Positions 16,732 through 26,095 of a DNA stretch of 64,000 nt are shown piece by piece. Location of the stretch: NCBI RefSeq assembly GCF_900129905.1, contig NZ_FQXG01000002.1, forward strand, positions 620,001 to 684,000, written 5' to 3'. The notes beneath the pieces are model-generated. The model was given only the letters and a program-made list of their open reading frames with translations. It made no database searches and was not told where the DNA came from. Every line of letters begins with the position of its first letter. Within the stretch, counting starts at the first letter, position 1. Position numbers and translations under genes: made by a program. The DNA comes from Ferrimonas marina (GTDB lineage Bacteria > Pseudomonadota > Gammaproteobacteria > Enterobacterales > Shewanellaceae).

Positions 16732-17673
16732 ATGGATCTGGATGCGATCTTTCGAAAGGACCTGAATCTGCTGGTGGCACTGAAGATCCTGCTGGAGGAG
16801 GGCAGCGTCAGCGCTGCGGCCGAGCGGCTTAACCTGAGCCAGTCCGCCGCCAGCCGGATCCTGGGGCGGCTACGCAGCCTCACCGGCGACCCGCTGTTTA
16901 TCCGCCAGGGCCAGCGACTGGTCCCCACCGAGCGGGCACTGCAACTGGGCCAGGCGCTGGGGGAGCCGCTCTCCACCCTGGGGCAACTGCTCACCCCGGA
17001 CAGCTTTGACCCCGGCCAGTGCCAGCAACGTTTTACCATCGCCGCCACCGACTACGCAGTGCAGACCATCCTGCCCTTCGCCCTGCCCCGCCTGTATGAC
17101 GCCGCCCCCAACATCGAGCTGGACTTTACCCCGGTTCAACATGATCGCTTGCTGGAACAGCTGACCTCCGGCGGCGGCGATATGGCGATTTGCCGCAAGA
17201 ACCGCTCGATTGAGCCACTGCAATCGGTGGACCTGGGCCCGGTGGGGGTGTTCTGCCTGCTGGCGCCGGATCACCCGCTGGCGAACGAGCCCCTCACCCT
17301 GGAGGGCTACCTGCACTACCCCCATGCCCTGATCGCCATCAGCGACGGGGTTAAGGCGCTGCTGGACGACGCCCTGGCCAGCCATCCGCCGCGCAAACTG
17401 GTATTGCGTGCCTATCACCTGCAGACCGCCCTGGCGGTGCTGGACACCCTGCCGCTGATCCTGACGGTGCCGGCAGACCTGGCCTACCTGGTGGCGAAGG
17501 AGCATGGCCTGTTGATCCGGCCGCTGCCGTTTGAGTTTCAGCCGTTCCAATACTCGTTGATCTGGCACCCGCGCTGTGAGTTCGCCCCGGCCCAGGCCTG
17601 GCTGCGAGGCGAGCTGCAGAGCGCCTGTACTGAGCTGATTAACGATCGGATCCGGGCGATGGGACTGGCGTAA
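16732..17673 (+). CDS. LysR-family transcriptional regulator
   Basis: The ATG at 16732 has GGGGAGAG upstream. The 313-residue product has the N-terminal LysR helix-turn-helix (GSVSAAAERLNLSQSAASRILGRLR, about residues 24-48) and an effector domain typical of the NodD/LeuO-like subgroup (TIAATDYAVQTILP, then LDFTPVQHDRLLEQLTSGGGDMAI). Target and ligand are unknown. It is on the same strand as the MFS transporter 96 bases upstream. Its 3' end faces the small gene that closes the pst operon. Confidence 0.88.
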   Translation: MDLDAIFRKDLNLLVALKILLEEGSVSAAAERLNLSQSAASRILGRLRSLTGDPLFIRQGQRLVPTERALQLGQALGEPLSTLGQLLTPDSFDPGQCQQRFTIAATDYAVQTILPFALPRLYDAAPNIELDFTPVQHDRLLEQLTSGGGDMAICRKNRSIEPLQSVDLGPVGVFCLLAPDHPLANEPLTLEGYLHYPHALIAISDGVKALLDDALASHPPRKLVLRAYHLQTALAVLDTLPLILTVPADLAYLVAKEHGLLIRPLPFEFQPFQYSLIWHPRCEFAPAQAWLRGELQSACTELINDRIRAMGLA

Positions 17674-17703
17674 GCAAAAGAGTAAGGCTGAATGAGCCCA
17701 GGT

Positions 17704-18084
17704 TCAGAGGGTCTTGTCAGCAGAGGCCGGAACAGGCGTTGAGGTGGATGCATTCCCCGTTGCAGGAATGGTTGCCGACGATTCGTGATCGGCCGGGTTT
17801 TCTCGAGTTACCTGTCGCTGGGCCTGCAGCTGCTCGGCGGTGTGCCGGGCCATCAGGTTGTAGCCCCGACGCTCCAAGGAGGCCAGAAGCTGGATCTCCA
17901 GCTCCCTGGCCTGCGCTTGCCCGTCGGGCTGTTGCTGCAGCTGTTGGATCTGCTCCAGCAGGTGGGATTCCATCCGCTTGCGCGGAGGTGGGGCGGAGGA
18001 TAGAGATTGCTCTGGCTGCGCCGGCTTGAGCCGGGCCAGCCAGTCGCGGATCTTGCTTTCGCTAAGCAGGTCGAACAGCCCCAT
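17704..18084 (-). CDS. Hypothetical protein at the end of the pst operon
   Basis: The 126-residue protein starts 16 bases after phoU on the same strand. It begins MGLFDLLSESKIRDWLARLK, an amphipathic helix. A Gln-rich helical region (residues 41-92) could form a coiled coil, and a Ser/Thr/Pro/Ala-rich disordered tail follows. No signal peptide, membrane segment or catalytic motif is seen. I do not recognise the family. Its place in the operon suggests a link to phosphate uptake or PhoU signalling, but that is positional inference only. Confidence 0.6.
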   Translation of the reverse strand: MGLFDLLSESKIRDWLARLKPAQPEQSLSSAPPPRKRMESHLLEQIQQLQQQPDGQAQARELEIQLLASLERRGYNLMARHTAEQLQAQRQVTRENPADHESSATIPATGNASTSTPVPASADKTL

Positions 18085-18100
18085 TACGCCCGCTGTCCGG

Positions 18101-18808
18101 TTACTTCAGCAGGTCTTCCACCTGGGTCATATCCAGGTGGCGGATGTCCTTGCCCTTGACGTAGTAGATGACGTATTCGCAGATGTTCTGACAGCGGTCA
18201 CCCACCCGCTCCAGCGACCGGGCCGCCCAGAGCACGTCCAGGATCTCAGGGATGGAGCGAGGGTCCTCCATCATGAAGGTCATCAACTGGCGCACCACCC
18301 CTTCGTAGGCGTCATCCAGCTTGACGTCCTCCTTGTGGATCCGCATCGCCGCGTCCACATCCATCCGGGCAAATGCATCCAGCACGTCATGCAGCATCCG
18401 CTGGGTCTGACGCCCCATCGCCTCCATCGCCACCAGCATGCCGCGGTGGCGCTTGCCGTGGGATTCCGCCGCCAAACGGGCAATGCGTTCGGCGGAGTCA
18501 CCGATGCGTTCCAGATCCGTCACCGCCTTGGAGATCGCCAGCACCAGGCGCAGATCCGAGGCCGCCGGCTGGCGCTTGGCGATGATGCGGGTGCACTCCT
18601 CGTCGATGGCCACCTCCATGGTGTTGACCTGGCGGTCCCGGGCTACCACCTTGGCCGCCAGCTGTTCGTCACAGCTGGCCATCACCTCCAGCGCCTGGGC
18701 CAGCTGCTGCTCCACCAGCCCGCCCATCGCCATCACCTTGTTTCGCACGTCCTCCAGCTCAAGGTTGAACTGGCCGGAGATGTGTTTGCTGATATTGAAG
18801 TTGTCCAT
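18101..18808 (-). CDS. phoU: Phosphate signalling protein PhoU
   Basis: The 235-residue protein contains two PhoU three-helix repeats. Metal-binding signature regions are visible as [25 protein letters not shown] (repeat 1) and [13 protein letters not shown] (repeat 2). PhoU binds the Pst transporter and PhoR and keeps the Pho regulon off when phosphate is plentiful. It lies directly after pstB (16-base gap), the standard order. Confidence 0.95.
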   Translation of the reverse strand: MDNFNISKHISGQFNLELEDVRNKVMAMGGLVEQQLAQALEVMASCDEQLAAKVVARDRQVNTMEVAIDEECTRIIAKRQPAASDLRLVLAISKAVTDLERIGDSAERIARLAAESHGKRHRGMLVAMEAMGRQTQRMLHDVLDAFARMDVDAAMRIHKEDVKLDDAYEGVVRQLMTFMMEDPRSIPEILDVLWAARSLERVGDRCQNICEYVIYYVKGKDIRHLDMTQVEDLLK

Positions 18809-18824
18809 TGTGCTTATCTCGGTG

Positions 18825-19643
18825 CTAGCCGTAACGGCCGGTGATGTAGTCTTCGGTCTGTTTCTTGCCGGGCATGGTGAACAGGGTGTTGGTGTCGCTG
18901 TATTCGATCAGTGAGCCCAGGTACATAAAGGCGGTGTTGTCCGAGACCCGGGCCGCCTGCTGCATGTTGTGGGTGACGATCACCACGGTGTACTTGCGCT
19001 TGAGCTCGGTGATCAGCTCCTCGATGGTGAGGGTGGAGATCGGGTCCAGCGCCGAGGTGGGCTCATCCAGCAGCAACACCCTGGGTTCGATGGCGATGGC
19101 CCGGGCGATCACCAGACGCTGCTGCTGACCGCCGGACAGGCCATAGGCGTTATCGCCCAGTCTGTCTTTCACCTCATCCCACAGCGCCGCGGCCTTCAGC
19201 GCCTTCTCTGCCGCCTCATCCAGGCGGCGGCGGTCGTTGATCCCCTGCAGGCGCAGGCCGTAGACCACGTTCTCGTACACCGATTTGGGGAAGGGGTTGG
19301 GGCGCTGGAACACCATGCCGACGTTGCGCCGCAGTGCCGCCACATCCACCGCCTTATGGTGGATATCGTCCCCCTCGAGCAGGATCTTACCCTCAATACG
19401 ACAGTCGTCGATCAGGTCATTCATCCGGTTGAGGCAGCGCAGCAGGGTGGACTTGCCACAACCGGAGGGGCCGATAAAGGCGGTCACCTGGTTTTTGGGG
19501 ATCTTCATGCTGATGTCCGTCAACGCAGCCTTGTCGTCGTAGAACAGGTTCAGCCCCTGGATCTCAAAGGCGGTCTGCTCCGGCGTTAAGGCACTCAAGT
19601 CGGGCACATCAGGACGCAAGGTTTGGGTGTCAATCGACAGCAT
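18825..19643 (-). CDS. pstB: Phosphate ABC transporter ATP-binding protein PstB
   Basis: The 272-residue ATPase has Walker [10 protein letters not shown] at residues 58-66, LSGGQQQRL signature, Walker [13 protein letters not shown] and the H-loop in VIVTHNM. It carries an N-terminal extension of about 25 residues relative to E. coli PstB. GAGG five bases before the ATG supports the start. It energises phosphate import through PstC and PstA encoded upstream. Confidence 0.97.
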   Translation of the reverse strand: MLSIDTQTLRPDVPDLSALTPEQTAFEIQGLNLFYDDKAALTDISMKIPKNQVTAFIGPSGCGKSTLLRCLNRMNDLIDDCRIEGKILLEGDDIHHKAVDVAALRRNVGMVFQRPNPFPKSVYENVVYGLRLQGINDRRRLDEAAEKALKAAALWDEVKDRLGDNAYGLSGGQQQRLVIARAIAIEPRVLLLDEPTSALDPISTLTIEELITELKRKYTVVIVTHNMQQAARVSDNTAFMYLGSLIEYSDTNTLFTMPGKKQTEDYITGRYG

Positions 19644-19655
19644 GGTGGCCTCAAA

Positions 19656-21305
19656 TCAATCTTCAAAGTGGCGGAAGCGCTGGCGCAGGTGGTTGCGCAC
19701 GCCGATGGCGGTCAGGTTCAGGGCGACAATAACGCTGACCAGCAGGAACGAGGTCGCGTACACCAGTGGCCGCGCCGCCTCCACGTTGGGGCTTTGGAAA
19801 CCCACATCATAAATGTGGAAGCCCAAGTGCATAAATTTACGATCCAGGTGAACAAAGGGGAAGTTGCCGTCCACCGGCAGCTGCGATGCCAGCTTCACTA
19901 CCCCCACCAGCATCAGCGGCGCCACCTCGCCGGCGGCCCGGGCTACCGCCAGGATAAGCCCGGTCATGATCGCCGGGCTGGCCATCGGCAGCACGATGCG
20001 CCACAGGGTCTCCGATTGGGTCGCTCCCAGGGCCAGGCTGCCCTGGCGTACCGATTTGGGGATCCGCGCCAGCCCCTCCTCGGTGGACACGATCACCACC
20101 GGCAGGGTCAGGATCGCCAGGGTCAGGGCGGCCCACAGCACGCCGGGGGTACCAAAAGTGGGATTGGGCAGCGCCTCGGCGTAGAACAGCTGGTCGATGC
20201 TGCCCCCCAGCATGTAAACGAAGAAGCCCAGGCCAAACACGCCGTAGACGATGGAGGGCACCCCGGCGAGGTTCACCACCGAGATGCGGATAAAGCGGGT
20301 CAGGGCGTTGTTCTTGGCGTACTCGTGCAGGTAGACCGCCGCCAGAACGCCGAAGGGGGTGACGATCACCGCCATCAGCATCACCATAAAGACGGTGCCG
20401 AAGATGGCCGGGAACACCCCGCCCTCGGTGTTGGCCTCACGGGGATCGTCGCTGACGAAGGCGGCAATGCCCTTGGCCCAGTGCTTCAGCTTCTGGCCCA
20501 GCCCCATCCGGTTGGGAAACTGGACCGTCAGTACCTGGTCAAGACGGATCCGCACCCGTTCGCCGTTCATCTCCCGCACCATCAGGTAGTCCCGGGCCGC
20601 TTCTTCCCGCAGGTTAAACAGTCGCTGCTCCAACCCCTGGTACTGCTGTTCCAGCTGTTCGCGCTGGGCGGCGATCGCCGCCAGCTGCTCCGGTGTGTCC
20701 CGTCCCTGCAGCTCCAGCTTGCGCTGCTGCAGGCGCAGTCGCTCCAGCTGGTGATTGATGCGGCCGATCTCAACCTCTTGCAGCTGAGAGCCTTCCTCAC
20801 TGAGCAGGTTCGACAAGGCAACTGCCTGGCTTAGCTCGGCCTCCAGGGTGGCCCCCTCGATCACCTGCCCATCCAGTACCAGCTGCTCAAGGTAGCCGTA
20901 GAAATTGCCGTTGCGGCGACGCTCGATCACCGCCAGGTCCGCCGGGGTCTGCTCCGACACCACCCAGGGCTGCCAGACCCAGCGAAAATCCAGCGGGACC
21001 CGCTCCCGGTTACCGGTTTTGACCAGGAAGCGGGTGACAAACTCACCCTCCACCTCGAAGCTCAGCCCGGCATCCTCGAGCCGCTCCCGCGGCACCGACT
21101 CGCGGTCGTAGCGCTCGCCAATCACGGTGCTGAGCTGGCCCTGGTCGTCCATCACCTGCCACTGGTACACCGGTGCCGGCCAGAAGTAGGTCAGGCCGCG
21201 GCTGGCGATCAGCAGCAGCAGGCCCAGCACCGCGATCAGCGACAGGCTGACGGCGCCGCCGGTCATCCAGATCCAGGGTGAGCCCGATTTAAACCAATTT
21301 CTCAC
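19656..21305 (-). CDS. pstA: Phosphate ABC permease PstA with long N-terminal extension
   Basis: The 549-residue protein is nearly twice E. coli PstA. After the first membrane helix (about residues 12-34), a soluble region to about residue 280 includes a strongly Gln/Leu/Glu-rich coiled coil (roughly 160-245). The classical permease domain follows with a membrane core and the ATPase-coupling loop SLALGATQSETLWRIVLPMASPAI. Such long forms are known in Shewanella- and Pseudomonas-type Pst systems, though the role of the extension is not established. The start is a GTG at 21305, 12 bases after pstC. Confidence 0.92.
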   Translation of the reverse strand: MRNWFKSGSPWIWMTGGAVSLSLIAVLGLLLLIASRGLTYFWPAPVYQWQVMDDQGQLSTVIGERYDRESVPRERLEDAGLSFEVEGEFVTRFLVKTGNRERVPLDFRWVWQPWVVSEQTPADLAVIERRRNGNFYGYLEQLVLDGQVIEGATLEAELSQAVALSNLLSEEGSQLQEVEIGRINHQLERLRLQQRKLELQGRDTPEQLAAIAAQREQLEQQYQGLEQRLFNLREEAARDYLMVREMNGERVRIRLDQVLTVQFPNRMGLGQKLKHWAKGIAAFVSDDPREANTEGGVFPAIFGTVFMVMLMAVIVTPFGVLAAVYLHEYAKNNALTRFIRISVVNLAGVPSIVYGVFGLGFFVYMLGGSIDQLFYAEALPNPTFGTPGVLWAALTLAILTLPVVIVSTEEGLARIPKSVRQGSLALGATQSETLWRIVLPMASPAIMTGLILAVARAAGEVAPLMLVGVVKLASQLPVDGNFPFVHLDRKFMHLGFHIYDVGFQSPNVEAARPLVYATSFLLVSVIVALNLTAIGVRNHLRQRFRHFED

Positions 21306-21317
21306 GCAGCACTGTCC

Positions 21318-23537
21318 CTATAACGACGAGTAACGACGCCGCAGACCCAGACGGATGTATTCGGCGAAGGTGTTAAAGATAAAGGTGAAGACAAACAGCA
21401 CGAAGGCGGTCAGGAACAGCACCCGGTAATGGGTACTGTCGATGGCCGACTCCGGCATCTCCACCGCAATATTGGCGGCCAGGGTGCGCATCCCCTCGAA
21501 GATGTTCCACTCCATCAGTGGGGTATTGCCTGTGGCCATCAGCACGATCATGGTCTCCCCGACGGCACGGCCAAAGCCCATCATCACCGCCGAGAAGATC
21601 CCCGGGCTGGCGGTCAGCAGCACCACCCGGGTCAGGGTTTGCCACTGGGTGGCACCCAATGCCAGTGAGCCTGTGACCAGGTGGCGGGGCACCGAGTAGA
21701 CCGCGTCCTCAGCGATGGAGAAGATGGTGGGGATCACGGCAAAGCCCATCGCCATCCCCACCACCAGGGCGTTGCGCTGGTCGTAGGCGATGCCCAGCTC
21801 GTTGGTGACGAAGCCGCGGGCATCGCCATCCATCAACACCAGCTCCAGCCAGGGACTGACAGCCAGACAAGCCCAGCCGGTAAACAGCAACAGCGGAATG
21901 AGCAGCAGCTCGCGGTACTGGCCCAGGCGGGAGTGGGACCAACGCTCAGGCAGGCGGTGCCACAGGTAGGCACTGAGCAGCATCACCAGCGGCAGCACGA
22001 TCAGCAACAACAGGATCCCCGGCAGGGTCTGCTCAACGATGGGAGCCAGCCACAAGCCTGCCAGGAAGCCCAGGATCACCGTTGGCAGCGCTTCCATGAT
22101 CTCCACCGTGGGCTTCACCATCGCCCGTACCTTGGGCGACATGAAGAAGGCGGTGTAGATCGCCCCGGCCACCGCCAGCGGCACCGCAAACACCATGGCG
22201 TACAGCGCCGCCTTAAGGGTGCCAAACACCAGCGGCATCAGGCTGAACTTGGGCTCAAAGTCGTCGGAGCCAGAGGTAGACTGCCAGATGTAGTCGGGCT
22301 CGGGATAACCCTCGTACCAGACCTGTTGCCACAGTGCCGACCAGGACACCTCAGGGTGGGGATTGTCCACCGCAAACAGCTTGATGGCCGCACCGCTCTC
22401 GACGATAAAACCATTCCCCGCCGGGGCGAAGGCCGCCTGGGCAATGCGGGCGCCGGACAGCTGAATCTGGGCCAAAGAGCGTTCAGAGGTAGTGTGGTAG
22501 AGGCTCAGGCCCCCCTCGGCGTCCCCGGCGATAAAGCCCCGGCGGTAATGCTCCGAGGCCAGGGCGGTCACCGGCCGGTCGTGGCGGAATTGCCGGGCCT
22601 GATGGTAGCGGCGCTCGCCGTCGATGCGGGACTGAAACCACTGCCCCACCTCGCCGTTGTCGTGGCCGATCAACAAGGAGCTGGCACCGGCCATCAGGGC
22701 GATGTCAGTGATGCGGGCACCGGACTGGGCCTCCAGCACCTGGCGCAGCTGCGGGTGGCCGGGCTCGTCGATCTGCCACACCTCCACCCGGTTGTCGGCC
22801 CACAGGAACAGCTGACGCTGATCAGGACTGATCAGCATCTCCTGCTGGCCCCGGGGCAACGCGCTGAGGGTGAAGTCCCGGCGCAGCCACTCCACCTCAT
22901 CAGTGAGAAAGTCGAGCTCCGCCCAGTACTGGGTCAGGGTCAGCGGGCCGTCACTGGGGCCCCATACAAGGGTGGTGGACTCCGCATCCGCCTCAAACAC
23001 CAGCCGTTCAATCGGCTGGCCCAGTGGCGACAGCGCTAACCGGCTGCTGCCCATGGGATAGACCAGCTTGGGGGTCACAGTACGAACATCATTGGGGTAG
23101 CTGACGTCAAATCTGGGCTGGCTGATCAGCACCTCACCGTTATCCAGCCCCAGGGCCAACAGATCACTGGAGAGATGGGCGGAAGCGGCGCTGACGATGC
23201 TCGCCCCGTCGGGCATATCCAGCCCCATCGACTGGTGCTCGCCATTGCGCTGGTAAAACTCCACCGTACCCATCTGGGTATAGCGGTAGCCGTACTGGCG
23301 CGACTCCTCCACCCCCAGCTTGAGGGTGGCCGCCGGTGACAGCGGCTGAGCCTGGAACAGCGGCTCGAAGCGCGCCCCCTTGAACATGGGGGTCACCACG
23401 TAGAGCAGATAAAAGAAGATCAGCAGTAACGCCACCAGCACCATCGACCCACCGATCACGATGCCGGTACGGGCGATCCGATCCTTCCATAGTCGGTGTT
23501 GGCTACTTTTAAAGCGATTGGATTCAGCGATTTCCAT
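21318..23537 (-). CDS. pstC: Phosphate ABC permease PstC with large periplasmic insert
   Basis: The 739-residue protein is more than twice E. coli PstC (319). A first helix (about residues 27-49) is followed by some 360 residues of soluble sequence with repeated short strands (ALGLDNGEVLIS, LLIGHDNGEVGQW, FIAGDAEGGLSLY) that look like WD40-type propeller blades. The permease core starts near residue 440 and carries the coupling loop SLALGATQWQTLTRVVLLTASPGI. CGGAGAG supports the ATG at 23537. The promoter region holds candidate PHO boxes, one next to a TATAAT. It is the first gene of pstC-pstA-pstB-phoU plus a small extra gene. pstS lies elsewhere, by phoBR. Confidence 0.93.
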   Translation of the reverse strand: MEIAESNRFKSSQHRLWKDRIARTGIVIGGSMVLVALLLIFFYLLYVVTPMFKGARFEPLFQAQPLSPAATLKLGVEESRQYGYRYTQMGTVEFYQRNGEHQSMGLDMPDGASIVSAASAHLSSDLLALGLDNGEVLISQPRFDVSYPNDVRTVTPKLVYPMGSSRLALSPLGQPIERLVFEADAESTTLVWGPSDGPLTLTQYWAELDFLTDEVEWLRRDFTLSALPRGQQEMLISPDQRQLFLWADNRVEVWQIDEPGHPQLRQVLEAQSGARITDIALMAGASSLLIGHDNGEVGQWFQSRIDGERRYHQARQFRHDRPVTALASEHYRRGFIAGDAEGGLSLYHTTSERSLAQIQLSGARIAQAAFAPAGNGFIVESGAAIKLFAVDNPHPEVSWSALWQQVWYEGYPEPDYIWQSTSGSDDFEPKFSLMPLVFGTLKAALYAMVFAVPLAVAGAIYTAFFMSPKVRAMVKPTVEIMEALPTVILGFLAGLWLAPIVEQTLPGILLLLIVLPLVMLLSAYLWHRLPERWSHSRLGQYRELLLIPLLLFTGWACLAVSPWLELVLMDGDARGFVTNELGIAYDQRNALVVGMAMGFAVIPTIFSIAEDAVYSVPRHLVTGSLALGATQWQTLTRVVLLTASPGIFSAVMMGFGRAVGETMIVLMATGNTPLMEWNIFEGMRTLAANIAVEMPESAIDSTHYRVLFLTAFVLFVFTFIFNTFAEYIRLGLRRRYSSL

Positions 23538-23585
23538 TGCTCTCCGGTGGGGTTTAGCGGCTGGCGTTACAATTCAAGGGCGCAC

Positions 23586-23619
23586 ATTATATGTCGTTTT
23601 TATGACACCTCGGTTACAG
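23586..23619 (-). promoter_or_regulatory. PHO box and -10 element of the pst operon
   Basis: Read on the minus strand, CTGTAAC (23613-23619), GTGTCAT (23602-23608) and ACGACAT (23591-23597) are spaced exactly 11 bases apart. A perfect TATAAT at 23586-23591 lies ten bases after the second half-site. This is the layout expected for a PhoB-activated promoter, about 50 bases before the pstC start. Confidence 0.8.
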
Positions 23620-23747
23620 CGTTCATTTCCCGCCCGCTGAGGCATTCAATCCAGCCTGACATCCTCTCAAGGATCTCAGGGCGACCAAAATACTCGACTG
23701 ACCAAGTCCCACCACCTAGCTGTCCTGCTCACTGTGACGCCATTTTT

Positions 23748-23765
23748 ATGACAACGTGGTGACAA
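23748..23765 (-). promoter_or_regulatory. Second PHO box upstream of pstC
   Basis: On the minus strand TTGTCAC (23759-23765) and TTGTCAT (23748-23754) are 11 bases apart with an A-rich continuation. Both half-sites match the PhoB consensus CTGTCAY in six of seven positions. It lies 211 bases before pstC and could act as an upstream site for either divergent gene. Confidence 0.65.
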
Positions 23766-23775
23766 CCGAGGTCGG

Positions 23776-23791
23776 AGTGATCCAGATCACA
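23776..23791. promoter_or_regulatory. CRP-like binding site between pstC and ppk
   Basis: AGTGA-TCCAGA-TCACA fits the CRP/Vfr consensus TGTGA-N6-TCACA with one mismatch and has a symmetric GTGATC/GATCAC core. It sits between divergent pstC and ppk and suggests that carbon status could tune phosphate uptake or polyphosphate synthesis. Confidence 0.55.
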
Positions 23792-23913
23792 ACTGAAACC
23801 TGGGCATTACGCATAAAATATTGGTTTACTGAGACTTTGCTACGATTTTCGTGGATTGGGTCCATACTCAGTAGCGCGACAACAACACCCTAACTCCTCG
23901 CACTCAGCCCGGC

Positions 23914-23947
23914 ATGTCATTTCCATGACATCTTGTTGACCCAGACT
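23914..23947 (+). promoter_or_regulatory. Possible PHO box before ppk
   Basis: ATGTCAT (23914-23920) and ATGACAT (23925-23931) are 11 bases apart on the plus strand and also form a seven-base inverted repeat. A weak -10 candidate, CAGACT, begins ten bases after the second half. The start codon at 23987 follows about 40 bases later. Confidence 0.5.
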
Positions 23948-23986
23948 GTGGCGCCGCGAATGACGACCGTTCAAAGGATCTTTACC

Positions 23987-26056
23987 GTGCAGACCGCGTT
24001 TCCCTACCTAGAAAAAGAACTCAGCTGGCTCAGCTTTAACGAACGCGTGCTGCAGGAAGCCGCCGACAGCGAAAACCCGGTGATCGAACGAGTTCGCTTT
24101 CTCGGCATCTTCTCCAACAACCAGGATGAGTTCTTCCGGGTGCGTGTGGCCGGGGTACGTCGCCGCATCCTGATCGAGGAGTCCCGCGGTGGCGGCGAGG
24201 CCTCCCGCACCCTGCTGGCCCAGATCAACCAGAAGGTGCTGGCACTGCAGACCCGCTTCGACGAGATCTATCGTCAGCTGCTGTTGGACCTGGCCCGCCG
24301 TAACATCTTCCTGGTCAGCGAGAGTCAGCTGTCCGACTACCATGGCAAGTGGCTGAAGAAACACTTCCGCGACAAGATCCGGCGCCACATCATCCCGGTG
24401 CTGCTGGGGCCCGATACCAAGCTGGACCTCTGCCTGGAGGATGGCCTCACCTACCTGGTAGCGGAGCTGCGCAAAGACGACCAGATCCAGTACGCCTTTA
24501 TCCCGGTGCCCTCGGACAAGACCGCGCGCTTCACCCAGCTGCCAGCGGAGGAGTCCAAGAACCGCAAAACATTGATTCTGCTGGACAACATTATCCGCCA
24601 CTGCGTGGACGAGCTGTTCAACGGCATCGTCGAGTTCGACAGCGTACGTTGCTACTCGATGAAGCTGACCCGGGACGCCGAGTACGGCCTCTCCAACGAG
24701 ATTGACCTGAGCCTGCTGGAAAAGATGTCCTCCGGCCTGAAGCAGCGCCTGACCGCGGAGCCGGTGCGGTTGGTGTACGACCGGGAGATGCCGCAAAGCA
24801 TGTTGGAGATGCTGGTGGAGCAACTGGGCCACACCAACTACGACAGCCTGATGCCCGGCGGCCGTTATCACAACTTCCGCGACTTCATGTCCTTCCCCAA
24901 CCCGGGCCGCAAGTACCTGGAGAACAGCAAGCTGCCGGCCATCTCCAGCAACCAGTTCACCCGCTACAGCACCGCGTTCGAGGCGATCAGTGCCGGCGAC
25001 ATCCTGCTCAACTACCCCTTCCACAAGTTCGCCCACCTGACCGAGTGGCTGCGCCAAGCCGCCTACGATCCGGCGGTGCGCAGCATCAAGATCAACATCT
25101 ACCGGGTGGCCAAGGACAGCCAGGTGATCAACGCCCTGACCGAGGCGGTGAAGAACGGCAAGGACGTTACCGTGGTGGTGGAACTGCAGGCCCGTTTCGA
25201 CGAGGAGGCCAACATCGAGTGGGCCAAACTCCTCACCGATGCCGGGGTGCGGGTCAGCTTCGGTGTGCCGACGCTGAAGATCCACTCCAAGCTGGCACTG
25301 ATCAGCCGCATCGAGGAGGGCGAGCTGGTGCACTACGCCCACGTCGGCACCGGCAACTTCCACGAGAAGACCGCCAAGATCTACACCGACTACGCCCTGT
25401 TCACCCGCCATCCGGAGATCACCAAAGAGGTGGAGATGGTGTTCGACTTCATCGATCACCCCTACCGCCGCTTCAAGTTCCAGCACCTGCTGATCTCGCC
25501 GGTGGATAACCGTCGCAAGCTTTATTCGCTGATCGACCGCGAGATCCAGAACCGTCTGGCAGGCAAACCGGCGGGCATCACCCTCAAGGTCAACAACCTG
25601 GTGGACTCAGGGCTGATCAAGCGCCTTTATGATGCCTCCCGTAACGGGGTTAAGGTGCGGCTGATCATCCGCGGCATGTGTTCGCTGGTGACCGAGGTGC
25701 CCGGGGTGTCCGACAACATCCGCGCCATCTCGGTGGTGGATCGCTTCCTTGAGCACCCCAGGGTGATGGTGTTTGAGAACGGCGGCGACACCCGGGTATT
25801 CATCACCAGCGCCGACTGGATGGGCCGCAACATCGACAGCCGCATCGAGGTGGGCTGCCCCATCTACGACCCGAGGCTGAAGCGGGTCATCCTCGATACC
25901 CTGGAGATCCAGTGGAACGACACCCAGAAGGCCCGGGTGCTCAACCGGGCCCAGGACAACCCCTATGTGAAGCGGGGCAACCGGCGTAAGTTGCGAAGCC
26001 AGCTGGAGATTTACGAATATCTGCTGGAGATGGAACAAGCGCTTTTGGCAAAATAG
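23987..26056 (+). CDS. ppk: Polyphosphate kinase 1
   Basis: From the GTG at 23987 (AAAGGA eight bases upstream) the product is 689 residues, almost the same as E. coli PPK1 (688). An ATG at 23960 is in frame but has no ribosome binding site. The N-terminal domain begins FPYLEKELSWLSFNERVLQEA. The kinase core includes KINIYRVAKDSQV and HVGTGNFHEKTAKIYTD, with the histidine region used for autophosphorylation, and the second phospholipase-D-like half has LIIRGMCSL and the closing NRRKLRSQLEIYEYL. It makes polyphosphate from ATP. ppx follows 39 bases downstream. Confidence 0.95.
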   Translation: MQTAFPYLEKELSWLSFNERVLQEAADSENPVIERVRFLGIFSNNQDEFFRVRVAGVRRRILIEESRGGGEASRTLLAQINQKVLALQTRFDEIYRQLLLDLARRNIFLVSESQLSDYHGKWLKKHFRDKIRRHIIPVLLGPDTKLDLCLEDGLTYLVAELRKDDQIQYAFIPVPSDKTARFTQLPAEESKNRKTLILLDNIIRHCVDELFNGIVEFDSVRCYSMKLTRDAEYGLSNEIDLSLLEKMSSGLKQRLTAEPVRLVYDREMPQSMLEMLVEQLGHTNYDSLMPGGRYHNFRDFMSFPNPGRKYLENSKLPAISSNQFTRYSTAFEAISAGDILLNYPFHKFAHLTEWLRQAAYDPAVRSIKINIYRVAKDSQVINALTEAVKNGKDVTVVVELQARFDEEANIEWAKLLTDAGVRVSFGVPTLKIHSKLALISRIEEGELVHYAHVGTGNFHEKTAKIYTDYALFTRHPEITKEVEMVFDFIDHPYRRFKFQHLLISPVDNRRKLYSLIDREIQNRLAGKPAGITLKVNNLVDSGLIKRLYDASRNGVKVRLIIRGMCSLVTEVPGVSDNIRAISVVDRFLEHPRVMVFENGGDTRVFITSADWMGRNIDSRIEVGCPIYDPRLKRVILDTLEIQWNDTQKARVLNRAQDNPYVKRGNRRKLRSQLEIYEYLLEMEQALLAK

Positions 26057-26095
26057 ACCACACTTAGCCCCAGTGTGAACAGCTGCCAAGCGTTT

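Noticed and set aside
19623-23039. Plus-strand ORFs of 403 and 452 residues opposite pstA and pstC
   Set aside because: Low-complexity His/Gln/Gly-rich translations with no ribosome binding site, fully antisense to clear permease genes.
24008-25486. 492-residue ORF antisense to ppk
   Set aside because: Long antisense frames arise from high third-position GC. The sequence is His/Val/Gln-rich without motifs, and ppk on the other strand is certain.
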